Source of the DNA: Glycomyces lechevalierae | Lineage (GTDB): Bacteria; Actinomycetota; Actinomycetes; Mycobacteriales; Micromonosporaceae | DNA: 64,000 nt | Direction: 5' to 3' | Assembly (NCBI RefSeq): GCF_027622945.1 | Contig: NZ_JAPZVQ010000007.1 | Coordinates: forward strand, 62,001 to 126,000 | Shown here: in pieces, positions 1-8,483 of the stretch | How positions within the stretch are numbered: the first letter of the stretch is position 1 | Layout: every line of letters starts with the position of its first letter | Notes under the pieces: model-generated | What the model saw: only the letters and a program-made list of their open reading frames with translations | Databases searched by the model: none | Told to the model about the DNA's origin: nothing | Made by a program: the position numbers and the translations under genes

Positions 1-3000
1 GTAGTCGAAAGACTCACCGGGGGCCGCCTGGTTCGCACTGGCGGCGTTGGTGATCGCGACGTCCGCGCTCGGGGCGGCGACCGTGGGTGAGGCCTCGGCG
101 GTGCCGGTGTTGTTGCCGCTGTCCGGATCGGCGGTGTCCGCGGTGACGGCGGCCGAGTTGGCGATGTCCGAGCCGTCCCCGGTGTAGTCGGCGGAGAGCC
201 GCACGGTGAGCACCCAAGTGTGCGATCCGACCGGCAGCGCGTCGTCATGCGAGCAGGTGACCGTCTGACCCGAGACCGTGCATTCGTCCAGTGTGGAGGA
301 GATGAAGGCGAGGTCGTCGTCGAGCGTGTCCGTCAGGGTCGCGCTCTGGGCGATGGACGGGCCGAGATTGTCCACGGTGAGCGCGTACCGGAAGGTCTCG
401 CCGGGCCGCACCTCGGCGGTGGAGTCGAGCCGCTTGGTCAGCCGGAGGTCCGCCCCGGGCGCGCCGATGCTCGGGACGACCTCGGGCGCGGTGTTGTTCG
501 CGGTGTCCGGGTCGGCGGTGGCGGCGGTCGCGGTCGCGGTGCTGCCGAGGTCGGCGCCGGTGCCCGTGTAGGCGGGGTCGACGGTCGCCCGGTAGAGGTG
601 GGTGCGGGTGTCGCCCGCCGCGATCGCGGCGGTCGGGCCGCAGGTCACGGTCTGGCCGTCGGCGGTGCAGGCGTCGTTCGCGGCGCCGGCGAAGGTGAGG
701 CCGTCCGGCAGCGTGTCGGTGACGGTGACGTCCGCGGCGTCCGAGGGCCCGGCGTTCGCGACCGAGACGCGGAAGTCGATGACGCCGCCGGGGATGACCT
801 CGCCGGATGTGGTGATCTCCTTGGCGGTCTGGAGGTCCGCGGACGGGTCGGTCACGGTGACGCCGCCCGTGGCGGTCGCGGTGTCGTTGGCGGCCACCGG
901 GTCGTCGGTGTCGGAGGCGACGGTCGCGGTGTCGGTGAGGTCGCTGCCGTCGCCGGTGTAGTCGGCGTCCACTTTGGCCGTGGCGTCGAAGCTCGCGGTG
1001 GCGAGCCTGGCGAGCTGGAGCGCGCCGAGCGCTTCGGGCGGGCAGGTCAGCGTCTGCCCGGCGAGGGTGCAGCCGCTCGGGTAGGCGTCCCAGCTCATGC
1101 CGGCCCCGAGCGTGGCCGTGACGGCGGGGTTGACGGCGGTGGACGGGCCGTTGTTGTGGACGCTGGCCCGGTAGGTGAAGGTCGCGCCGGGGGCGATCGA
1201 CGGCGAGCCGACCACGGCCGCGTCCATCGACAGGTCGGCCTCCCCGGCGGCGAGGGCCGGGACGCCGGTCAGATCGGTGCTGTCGTTGGCGCTGTTCGGG
1301 TCCGCGGTGCCCGAGGCGACCGCGGCGGCGTTCACCACGTCCGTGCCCGACCCTGTGTACGCGGGGTCGAGTTCCACGGTGACGGGGTACGCGACCGTGT
1401 TGCTGCCAGCCGCCGCGGGCAGCGACCCGAGCGGTCCACAGGTGACAGTGCCGCCGAGTTCGCCCACGGTGCCGGTGCAGTCGGCGGCGGACACGAAGGA
1501 GACCGAGGCGGGCAGCGTGTCGGTCACGGCGACGTCCGCCGCATCGCTCGGGCCGAGGTTCTCGACGGTGAGGGTGTAGGTGAACTGCTCGCCGGGAGCG
1601 ACGTGTCCGGCGTCGGCCGCACTGGACTTGGCGATCGCGAGGTCGGCGGACGGGGCGGACACGCCGCCCGCGGAGAGCTGCTCGGAGTCGGAGTTGTTCG
1701 CGGTATCGGGGTCGGCGGTGGCGGCCGAGGTCGCGGTGGCGGCGTTGGCGAGGTCGCCGCCGTCGCCGGTGTAGTCGGCGTCGACGGTCGCCGCCAGGTG
1801 GTAGGCGACGGCCGCGCCGGGCGCGAGCGAGGCGATCCGCGGGCAGGTCACGTCCTGACCGGAGGCGGTGCATCCCTCCAGTGAGGATGCGAAGGTCATC
1901 CCGTTCGGGAGCGTGTCCGTGATGTCCACGTCGACCGCCGTCGACGGGCCGTCGTTGAGGGTGTTGAGGGTGTAGGTGATGGTCTCGCCGGGGGCGACCG
2001 GGCCGGGCGTGATCTGGGCCTTGGACATCGAGACGTCGGCGCGCGCGGCGGCGACGGTGCCGCCGGGCAGGCCGGCAGCGGCGGTGCTGTTCCCGCCGTC
2101 CGGGTCGGCGACGTCCGAGACGGCCGCGGCCGAGCTGGTGACGGCGGCGTCCGAACCGGTGCCGGTGTACGCCGGGTCGAGCCTGACCGTGATCAGCAGG
2201 GCGGCCTCATCGCCGCGTCCGAGCGCGCCCGGTTCGCAGGTGACGGTGCCGCCGTATTCGCCTGCGGCGCCGGTGCATCCGGACTCGGAGGCGACGAACG
2301 CCAGCGCCGACGGCAGGTCGACGGTGACGACGGTGCCGGGGGCGGCCGAGGGCCCCTGGTCGACGACGTCGACGAGGTACGTGAAGGTCTCGCCGGGCGC
2401 GATGGGCGTGTCGGTCGTGGTCTGGTTCGTCAGGGCTAGGTCGGCGCTCGCGTCGCCGACGGCCGGGACGGCGGTGCCCGAGGTGTTGTTCGCGGTGTCG
2501 GGGTCGGCGGTGGCGGCGGTGACGGCAGCGCTGTTGGGCAGGTCGGTGCCGGTGCCGGTGTAGGCGGGGTCGACCTGCGCGGTGAGCGTGATGGTCTGGG
2601 TGCCGGGCGCGAGCGCGGCGTAGTCGCAGGTGACCGTGGGGCCCGCGGCTTCGCAGGTCGCTCCGGTGCCGGTGGCGGACACGTAGGCGAGCTGGGCGGG
2701 GAGCGTGTCGGTGACGGCGGCGTCGACGGCGGTGGAGGGGCCGTCGTTGTGGACGGTGAGCGTGTACTCGAACTGGTCGCCGGGCGTGACGGTGCCTGCG
2801 GCGGCGGTCTTGTCGATGTGGAGGTCGGCGGAGGCGGCGGCGACGTCGATCGCCCATTCGGCGGTGTCGTTGCCCGCGTTGGCGTCCTCGCCGCCGGCGA
2901 CCAGCGCGGTGCCGGTGGCGGTGCCTTCGGCCGCGGCGGGGTCGACGGTGTAGGCGAGGGTCAGGTCGGTCTCGGCGCCGGGTGCGACTCCGGCGGGGAC

Positions 3001-5304
3001 GGTGCAGGTGAGCTCCCGTTCCGTGCCGGTGCATCCGGTGGGTTGGCTGCCGGTGTCCCAGGTGGCGGCGGGAGGGGCCTGGAGGGTCACGGTCGCGTCG
3101 GTGACCGAGGTGGAGGGACCCTGGTTGCGGAGGGTGAAGGTGACTTCGCCGCCTTGACCGGGGACGACGGTGGCGGGGTCGGTGGCGGTGAGGCCGAAGT
3201 CGGCGGCGGCGTCTCCGGCGGTGACGGTCAGGTCCGCGGTGTTGTTGCCCGCGTTGGGGTCGAGCACGTAGTCGACGGCGGCGGCGCCGGTGAAGACGGT
3301 GCCGGCGGCGGTGTCGGCGGGCACGGCGGCGGTGAAGGCGAGGCCGGTCGAGGCGCCGACGGTCAGGGTCGCGGCGGGGATGGTGCACGTGGCGGTGCCG
3401 TCCCCGTTGTCGGCGCAGCGGGAGTCCAGATCGGAGACGGCGGCGCCGTCGGGGAAGGTGAGGGTGACGACGGCGCCCTCGGCGGCGTCGGCCGGGCCGT
3501 TGTTGCGGATGGTGGCGGTGACGGTCCCGGAGGTGCCGGGCGCGAGCGTGACGGGCTCGGAGGTGACTTCGAGGTCGGTGTAGTTGCTGACGGTGGTGTG
3601 GGTCGAGGCGCCGGCGGCGCCGTTGTTGCCGATGCCGGAGGGCATGGTGATGCGGGCGGTGTTGGTGACGGTGGTCCCGGCGGCGGCGGTCGCGACGGTG
3701 CCGGTGACGGTGATGACGGCCTGCCCGCCGGCGGGGACGTCGACGGTGGTGGCGATGTCGTTGCCGGTGCCCGAGGCGGTGCCGCACGAGCCGGAGCCGG
3801 TGGCGGTGCAGGTCCACGAGTCGACGTCGATGTCGGCGGGGACGGTGTCGGTGACGGTGGCGCCGACCAGTCCGGTGGCGCCGTCGTTGGCGACGGTGAG
3901 GGTGTACTCGATGGGGCCGCCGGGGAGGGCGGTGTCGCCGCCGGTCTTGGTGACGTCCAGCGTGACGTCGGCGTCGACGGCCAGGGTGTGGGCGGCGGTG
4001 TTGTTGCCCGATTCGGCGTCCCTGGACTTGCCGGAGACTGAGGCGGTCGCCGTGACGTCACCGATGGTGCCGCCCGCGCTCAGGCCCGAGGCGACGGTGC
4101 CGGTGACGGTGAACGCGGCCGCGGCGGTGTTCGCGAAGGTGTTCGTGGGCCCGGTGCAGGTCTTGGCGGCGAGCGCGCAGGTCCAGCCCGTGGGCCCGGT
4201 GATGCCGGTGACGGTGAACCCGTCGGGCGCGGCGAAGACGGCTTTGGGGACGCCGGCGGTGTCGGGTCCGTTGTTGGTGAGGGTGAAGGGGACCTCGACG
4301 GCGGTGCTGGGCTCGACGGTGGTGCGGGTGGCCCTGCCGCCGGTCGCGGTGTTGGACATGGCCAGGTCGGAGGCGAGGTAGCCGACGGTGATCTTGGAGC
4401 AGGCCGTGTCGTTGCTCGCGACGACATCGTTTGTGGGGGCGAGGGTGTTCGTGCCGCAGACCTGGTACTCGGCGCCGGGGACGGCGTCGGCGGGGATCGC
4501 GGTGTTGACGAGGACGGTGCCGGTGCTCCCGGTCGTCCAGGTGGCGCCGGCCGGGCAGGACGCGGCGGTGGCGGAGGCAACAGTGCAGTCGGCGTAGCCG
4601 GTGCTGGCGGCGTTGTAGCGCTGCAGGTTCGCGATCGTGAGGCCGGTGTCGGCGGTGACCGCGAAGCTGTTGTAGCTGGCGGCCTGCGGCCCGGAGTTGA
4701 ACACGGTGAACTGCGGTTGCACGGTCGCGCCGGGTTTGCCGGTGGTGTTCGCGGCCGTGACGCGCATGTCCACGGAGCCGATCGAGAACTGCTCGTACGC
4801 GGCGGTGGTCGCGCACGGGCTGCGCACGACCGACGCGGTGGAGGTGATGGCGCCGTCCTTGATGGCCATGCAGACGCCCGCGTAGGTGTTGATGAAGCCG
4901 CCCGCGGGGGCGCCGGTGGCCGAGTTCGCCTTGAGCTGGTACGGCCAGGTGGCGTTGGTCGCGCCGGAGGCGCAGGAGGTGGTGAGTGTGAGCGGGTTGT
5001 TCGCGCTGCTGTTGTTGCCCGGGTTGCCGATGCACCGGGTGGTGTCCGACTGGAGCTGGATCCGGTCGTCGCCGGTGATGGTCCACCGCTGCATCGAGTC
5101 GTCCTCGCCGCAAGGACGCAGGCGCAGGGCCGCCGTACCGACGGCGGCGTTGGCCGTCACGCACAGGTCGGGGTGCTGGGTCGGGGTGATGTAGACGTCG
5201 GTGACGGCGGAGCTGAACGTGCCCGCCCGGGCGGGCGCGGGGACGGCGAGCATCCCGACCGCCGCGATGGCGGTCACCGCCACGAGCACCCCGACGCGTC
5301 GCAT
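1..5304 (-). CDS. Giant secreted DUF11-repeat protein with lectin-like N-terminus (partial)
   Basis: At least 1768 codons are open to the left edge, so the C-terminus lies outside the window. An ATG at 5304 gives a basic start, a hydrophobic core and an Ala-rich cleavage region typical of a Sec signal peptide. A GTG at 5322 is an in-frame alternative. Residues about 35-165 resemble a ricin-type beta-trefoil (MQRW QxW-like motif, paired Cys, a second TTRCIGNP segment). From about residue 170 there are thirteen DUF11-type units, recognised by an ADL..TK start, a PG(E/D)..TYT strand and a (N/D)xGPS(T/D)A turn. The twelve complete units are about 130-140 residues each. Such proteins are wall-associated or extracellular stalks and adhesins; a sugar-binding tip on a long stalk is my inference. 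No sorting signal can be checked because the C-terminus is missing. The reverse frames carry long open stretches that are only high-GC shadows. Confidence 0.85.
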   Translation of the reverse strand, partial: MRRVGVLVAVTAIAAVGMLAVPAPARAGTFSSAVTDVYITPTQHPDLCVTANAAVGTAALRLRPCGEDDSMQRWTITGDDRIQLQSDTTRCIGNPGNNSSANNPLTLTTSCASGATNATWPYQLKANSATGAPAGGFINTYAGVCMAIKDGAITSTASVVRSPCATTAAYEQFSIGSVDMRVTAANTTGKPGATVQPQFTVFNSGPQAASYNSFAVTADTGLTIANLQRYNAASTGYADCTVASATAASCPAGATWTTGSTGTVLVNTAIPADAVPGAEYQVCGTNTLAPTNDVVASNDTACSKITVGYLASDLAMSNTATGGRATRTTVEPSTAVEVPFTLTNNGPDTAGVPKAVFAAPDGFTVTGITGPTGWTCALAAKTCTGPTNTFANTAAAAFTVTGTVASGLSAGGTIGDVTATASVSGKSRDAESGNNTAAHTLAVDADVTLDVTKTGGDTALPGGPIEYTLTVANDGATGLVGATVTDTVPADIDVDSWTCTATGSGSCGTASGTGNDIATTVDVPAGGQAVITVTGTVATAAAGTTVTNTARITMPSGIGNNGAAGASTHTTVSNYTDLEVTSEPVTLAPGTSGTVTATIRNNGPADAAEGAVVTLTFPDGAAVSDLDSRCADNGDGTATCTIPAATLTVGASTGLAFTAAVPADTAAGTVFTGAAAVDYVLDPNAGNNTADLTVTAGDAAADFGLTATDPATVVPGQGGEVTFTLRNQGPSTSVTDATVTLQAPPAATWDTGSQPTGCTGTERELTCTVPAGVAPGAETDLTLAYTVDPAAAEGTATGTALVAGGEDANAGNDTAEWAIDVAAASADLHIDKTAAAGTVTPGDQFEYTLTVHNDGPSTAVDAAVTDTLPAQLAYVSATGTGATCEAAGPTVTCDYAALAPGTQTITLTAQVDPAYTGTGTDLPNSAAVTAATADPDTANNTSGTAVPAVGDASADLALTNQTTTDTPIAPGETFTYLVDVVDQGPSAAPGTVVTVDLPSALAFVASESGCTGAAGEYGGTVTCEPGALGRGDEAALLITVRLDPAYTGTGSDAAVTSSAAAVSDVADPDGGNSTAAAGLPGGTVAAARADVSMSKAQITPGPVAPGETITYTLNTLNDGPSTAVDVDITDTLPNGMTFASSLEGCTASGQDVTCPRIASLAPGAAVAYHLAATVDADYTGDGGDLANAATATSAATADPDTANNSDSEQLSAGGVSAPSADLAIAKSSAADAGHVAPGEQFTYTLTVENLGPSDAADVAVTDTLPASVSFVSAADCTGTVGELGGTVTCGPLGSLPAAAGSNTVAYPVTVELDPAYTGSGTDVVNAAAVASGTADPNSANDSTDLTGVPALAAGEADLSMDAAVVGSPSIAPGATFTYRASVHNNGPSTAVNPAVTATLGAGMSWDAYPSGCTLAGQTLTCPPEALGALQLARLATASFDATAKVDADYTGDGSDLTDTATVASDTDDPVAANDTATATGGVTVTDPSADLQTAKEITTSGEVIPGGVIDFRVSVANAGPSDAADVTVTDTLPDGLTFAGAANDACTADGQTVTCGPTAAIAAGDTRTHLYRATVDPAYTGTGADLGSTATATAATADPDTANNTAPEVVPSIGAPGADLRLTKRLDSTAEVRPGETFRYALTVDNLGPSIAQSATLTDTLDDDLAFISSTLDECTVSGQTVTCSHDDALPVGSHTWVLTVRLSADYTGDGSDIANSAAVTADTADPDSGNNTGTAEASPTVAAPSADVAITNAASANQAAPGESFDY

Positions 5305-5428
5305 TCCTGCGATCGAATCCACTGTCGCCACCCCGGTCCCCGCGCTGTCACTATGAGCGACGAAAGAATAACAATGAGGATCGATTACCGTCCCATTTAG
5401 GACGAAACAGCGGCGCAAGAGGCGGTTC

Positions 5429-5467
5429 GCGGGTGCCGGCATGGCCCATGCGCGGACCGGCACCCGC
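5429..5467 (-). terminator. Hairpin terminator downstream of the SDR gene
   Basis: Perfect 11-bp arms GCGGGTGCCGG / CCGGCACCCGC separated by 17 nt, 25 bases past the SDR stop codon. There is no clear U-tract, as is common for actinomycete terminators. Confidence 0.6.
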
Positions 5468-5491
5468 CCGTATTCCGATCGGACCCGGGTC

Positions 5492-6316
5492 TCAGAAGTC
5501 GACGGATTCGGAGACGGCCCGCCAGCGTTCGTCGGACTCGGCCTGTGCCGCGGCCGTCGCTGCCGCGAGCGCGTAGGCGTCGGCTCCTATGACGAGGCGC
5601 AGCGGCGCGTCGTCGCGGCCGGCCAGGTCCCGCACGACATCGGCCACTTTGGAGGGGTCGATGGGCTCGGTGCCCGCGGCGGCGCGGCGGCGCTCGGCGG
5701 AGGCGCCGACGGTGGGCAGGTACGGGTCGCTGATCGGCGGGATGGCCATCGAGGAGCCCGACCAGTCCGTGCGCATGCCGCCCGGCTCCAGCACGGTCAC
5801 CTTGACGCCGAGCGGGGCGACCTCCTGGGCGAGGACGGTGGAGAAGCCGCCGACGGCCCACTTCGCGCTCTGGTAGGCGGCCAGCCCGACCGAGCCGACG
5901 CGGCCGCCGATCGAGGAGACCTGGAAGAGGTGGCCCGCGTCCTGCTCGCGCAGGATCGGGAGCACGGCCTTGGTCACGTGGACCACGCCGTAGAAGTTGG
6001 TGTCGATCTGCGCCTTGAAGTCGTCGAGCGCGATGTCCTCGACGGCGGCGAGGTCGCCGTAGCCGGCGTTGTTGACCACGACGTCCAGGCGGCCGAACGC
6101 GTCGACCGCTGCCTTGACGGCGCTTCGGACGGCGGCGTCGTCGGCCACGTCGAGCGCGATCGGCAGGACGCGGCTTCCGTACCGCTCGACCAGATCCTGG
6201 AGCTGTCGCGGATCGCGGGCGGTGGCGGCGACGCGGTCGCCCGCGTCGAGCGCCGCGGTGACGATGGCGCGGCCCAGACCGCGGGAGCTGCCGGTGACGA
6301 ACCAGACCTTGGACAT
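5492..6316 (-). CDS. Short-chain dehydrogenase/reductase (SDR)
   Basis: 274 residues, the classical SDR size. An NAD(P)-dependent oxidoreductase: the Rossmann glycine motif TGSSRGLG is at residues 8-15, NNAG at 82-85, catalytic Ser at 134-135 and YQSAK (Tyr148, Lys152) follow. The basic residue after the glycine motif (Arg12) suggests NADP(H) preference, by family knowledge. The C-terminal substrate-loop residues do not reveal the substrate. The gene is divergent from a TetR-family regulator; three 17-bp operator-like sites lie in the shared 136-bp spacer, so it is very probably the regulator's target. A hairpin terminator follows its stop. The cytoplasmic role could be detoxification or modification of a small carbonyl compound that is also the TetR ligand (inference). 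Confidence 0.9.
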   Translation of the reverse strand: MSKVWFVTGSSRGLGRAIVTAALDAGDRVAATARDPRQLQDLVERYGSRVLPIALDVADDAAVRSAVKAAVDAFGRLDVVVNNAGYGDLAAVEDIALDDFKAQIDTNFYGVVHVTKAVLPILREQDAGHLFQVSSIGGRVGSVGLAAYQSAKWAVGGFSTVLAQEVAPLGVKVTVLEPGGMRTDWSGSSMAIPPISDPYLPTVGASAERRRAAAGTEPIDPSKVADVVRDLAGRDDAPLRLVIGADAYALAAATAAAQAESDERWRAVSESVDF

Positions 6317-6370
6317 GGTTTCCCTCGTTTCGTGATGCGAACGGCCGCCGCCCTAGAAGTCGGACGTTTT

Positions 6371-6387
6371 ACAGACCGTCGGTCCGT
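6371..6387. promoter_or_regulatory. Candidate TetR operator, site A
   Basis: ACAGACCGTCGGTCCGT, an odd-centred near-palindrome with one arm mismatch. It is the best of three related 17-mers between the SDR and TetR genes. Consensus of the three is close to ACAGACCG-N-CGGTCTGT. Confidence 0.6.
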
Positions 6388-6402
6388 TGTCTCTCGAATC
6401 TA

Positions 6403-6419
6403 ACGCACCTTCGGTCTGT
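6403..6419. promoter_or_regulatory. Candidate TetR operator, site B
   Basis: ACGCACCTTCGGTCTGT, start 32 bp after site A. The right half matches the consensus CGGTCTGT and the left half is degenerate. Confidence 0.5.
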
Positions 6420-6424
6420 TATCA

Positions 6425-6441
6425 AGAGACCGGAAGTCTGT
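6425..6441. promoter_or_regulatory. Candidate TetR operator, site C
   Basis: AGAGACCGGAAGTCTGT, start 22 bp after site B and ending 11 bp before the TetR ATG. Binding here would block the regulator's own transcription or translation start, consistent with autorepression. Confidence 0.5.
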
Positions 6442-6452
6442 AAGCTGTGTCC

Positions 6453-7121
6453 ATGACGACATTCCAGCGCGCACGCTCGGCCGAACAGCGGGAGCACCGC
6501 CGCGAGGCCATCCTGGAGACCGCCGCCGGCATGCTCGAGGCGATGCCGGTCGCCGAGCTGTCCCTCAACGAACTGGCCCGCCGCGTCGGCCTCGCCAAGT
6601 CGAACGTGCTGCGCTACTTCGAATCACGCGAAGCCGTCCTGCTCGAACTGCTCGACCGGGCCGAGGGGCGCTGGCTCGCCGAGCTGCCGCCCCGGCTCGA
6701 GGAGGCGGTCACGGCCGACGTCGCCGCCGAGCGCGCCGAGCAGCTCGCCGCGGCCGTCGCCGCCTCGCTCACGGACGAGCGGATCCTGTGCGACCTCCTC
6801 AGCGCCCAGGCCGCCGTGCTCGAACGCAACGTCTCCGCCGAGGTCGCCCTCCGCTACAAGCGGGCCGCCACCCGCCACCGCGCCGTCCTGACCGACCTGA
6901 TCCGGCGCCACCTCCCCGAGACCGGCGACGCCGCCGAGCAGCTCTGCCGCCACATCATCCTGGTCACCGGGGCCGTCGCCACCCACGCCCGTCCTTCGGC
7001 TAGCGTCGTCGCCGCCTACGAGGCCGACCCCGCGATCGGGGCCATGCGCATCGACTTCACCGAGTACCTCCGCACCACCATCGCCACCCTCGCCGCAGGC
7101 ACCCTCGCCCGGGCGTCCTGA
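6453..7121 (+). CDS. TetR-family transcriptional regulator
   Basis: About 222 residues from the ATG at 6453; a GTG six bases upstream (6447) is an in-frame alternative. The N-terminal helix-turn-helix (LSLNELARRVGLAKSNVLRYF, read in two parts: LSLNELARRVG and LAKSNVLRYF) is typical TetR, and the C-terminal two thirds form the helical ligand-binding and dimerisation domain. The YF-ESREAV continuation after the recognition helix is characteristic of the family. It is divergent from the SDR gene and the three operator-like 17-mers in the spacer suggest it represses both itself and the SDR gene until an unknown ligand binds. Nothing in the ligand domain identifies the effector. Confidence 0.9.
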   Translation: MTTFQRARSAEQREHRREAILETAAGMLEAMPVAELSLNELARRVGLAKSNVLRYFESREAVLLELLDRAEGRWLAELPPRLEEAVTADVAAERAEQLAAAVAASLTDERILCDLLSAQAAVLERNVSAEVALRYKRAATRHRAVLTDLIRRHLPETGDAAEQLCRHIILVTGAVATHARPSASVVAAYEADPAIGAMRIDFTEYLRTTIATLAAGTLARAS

Positions 7122-7280
7122 CACGACCGTCGCCGCACCGGACGGACCTGTCCGCCGATTTTCCAAGCCGGTTTCACGCATGAATATTCGGGACAGCGCG
7201 CAGGAATGCGAGATTCGCTGACGAAGCGTCCAACTGGGACTAGCTTCAATTCGTCAGCTTGGCAAATCCAATGGAGGAAC

Positions 7281-8018
7281 ATGCCGATGAAGACGTCCAC
7301 GAAAAAGAAACCGCAGGTCAAGCGGGCCCTGATGATGCGGAAGCCGCCGTCGAAGGCGTCCGCGCGCGGGCGCTCCAAGCTCAATCGCCGAGTGGCGACG
7401 GGCGCGGCGGTGGCCGGTGCCGTAGGCATCGCCGCGGCGGGCATCGCGATCGCCGCGAGCCGGACCGAACGCCCGATCCCGAAGCTCCCGGCGCCCGGCG
7501 CGACCATCGAGATGGATCTCATCTCGAAGGGCATCGAGCTGGTCTTCGTCGGCCACAAGGTCAACACGGGACCGCTCAAGGGCAACATCACGTTCGAGGT
7601 CAGCGCGAACACCGGCGACCCGACCTCGGTGCAGACGAAGGTGAGCGAGTTCTTCCTGACCTCGCCCGCCAAGCAGGGCGGCATCACTATCGCCATCGAG
7701 CCGAGCAAGCGCGACGACGGCGACCAGTCGGTGCTGCGGCACCACCGGACCCAGTCGCCGACCTTCGAGCACACGCTCAACCTGCCGCTCAAGATCACGG
7801 TCAGGTACCCGGAGGTGCTCGGCCTGCCGGCCGACACCGAGGAACCGCTCTCGCTGTCGGTCCGGACTCCCGCCGTCCTGGTGGGAAAGCTCGCCGGGTT
7901 CCCCGACAAGGGCGCCCGCTACCGGCTGAAGGAGACGATCGCCCTGGCTCTGCCGGGCCAGCCGAACACGGACGTGGCGACGATCGAGAAGTTCCCCGTC
8001 AAGGTCGAGGGACTTTAG
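7281..8018 (+). CDS. Unknown membrane-anchored extracytoplasmic protein
   Basis: 245 residues from the ATG at 7281, chosen because GGAGG lies at 7274-7278; the open frame extends to 7206 but with no ribosome site. The first ~40 residues are strongly Lys/Arg-rich, followed by one Ala/Gly/Ile-rich hydrophobic segment (about residues 41-62) and then a 180-residue polar region rich in beta-prone residues (repeated ITV/ITFEV stretches). This predicts a type II-like single-pass protein with an external beta-sandwich domain; the basic N-terminus is longer than in normal signal peptides. I do not recognise the family. No cysteine-based lipobox and no catalytic motif are visible. It stands alone between the TetR gene and a SARP regulator. 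Confidence 0.65.
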   Translation: MPMKTSTKKKPQVKRALMMRKPPSKASARGRSKLNRRVATGAAVAGAVGIAAAGIAIAASRTERPIPKLPAPGATIEMDLISKGIELVFVGHKVNTGPLKGNITFEVSANTGDPTSVQTKVSEFFLTSPAKQGGITIAIEPSKRDDGDQSVLRHHRTQSPTFEHTLNLPLKITVRYPEVLGLPADTEEPLSLSVRTPAVLVGKLAGFPDKGARYRLKETIALALPGQPNTDVATIEKFPVKVEGL

Positions 8019-8483
8019 ACCGACGTCCACCTGCGGCACCCGATCCGGGACGCCGCAGCAGCGCGCGGCCCCTGCTCTCCGTTCCCCACAAGGGATCGCA
8101 TGAGAGCGGGGGCCTCGGCCCATCCCCCGGAGCGCCGCCGTCCCGTCTTGTACGGCCCCCGCAAACCTTCCCCCTTCTGCTCGGCGGGTCCTCTGGATCC
8201 CAGCCGTTCGCCACGGGTGGCGACATCGACCCCGAGTACATGGCGTTGATCGAAGCCGCCTCGCGGTCCTGACGGGGCCGCCCGGCCCGGCGTGCTCGAC
8301 AGCGCCGAGCCCGCCTTCGAGACCGAAGGCCGGGTCAGCTGGGAGCGCCCTGGGACTTCGCAGACCCCTGTGCACGCCAAGGCCATCGGTCCACTCCCCC
8401 CGATGCAACCAGGGCGAGCGACGCGGCGTATGACGTCTGAGTGAACGCATACTCCGCCCGCACCCACACCGCAGGGAGTCGCC
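8019..8483. other. Intergenic region upstream of the first SARP regulator
   Basis: No supported gene in 465 bases. An open frame inherited from an overlapping shadow of the preceding gene ends at 8272, but it has no start codon or ribosome site of its own here. The 3' end of this gap must hold the promoter of the regulator starting at 8484; I could not define its boxes. Confidence 0.5.

Noticed and set aside
245..3817. Long Arg/His-rich and Gly/Arg-rich open frames on both strands over the giant DUF11 gene
   Set aside because: They are off-frame shadows of high-GC repeats; the true frame reads as clear DUF11 domains and is open to the window edge.
8140..8272. Protein-like stretch ending DPEYMALIEAASRS before the first SARP gene
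   Set aside because: It has no start codon of its own and no ribosome site; only an overlap with the preceding gene's shadow frame keeps it open.
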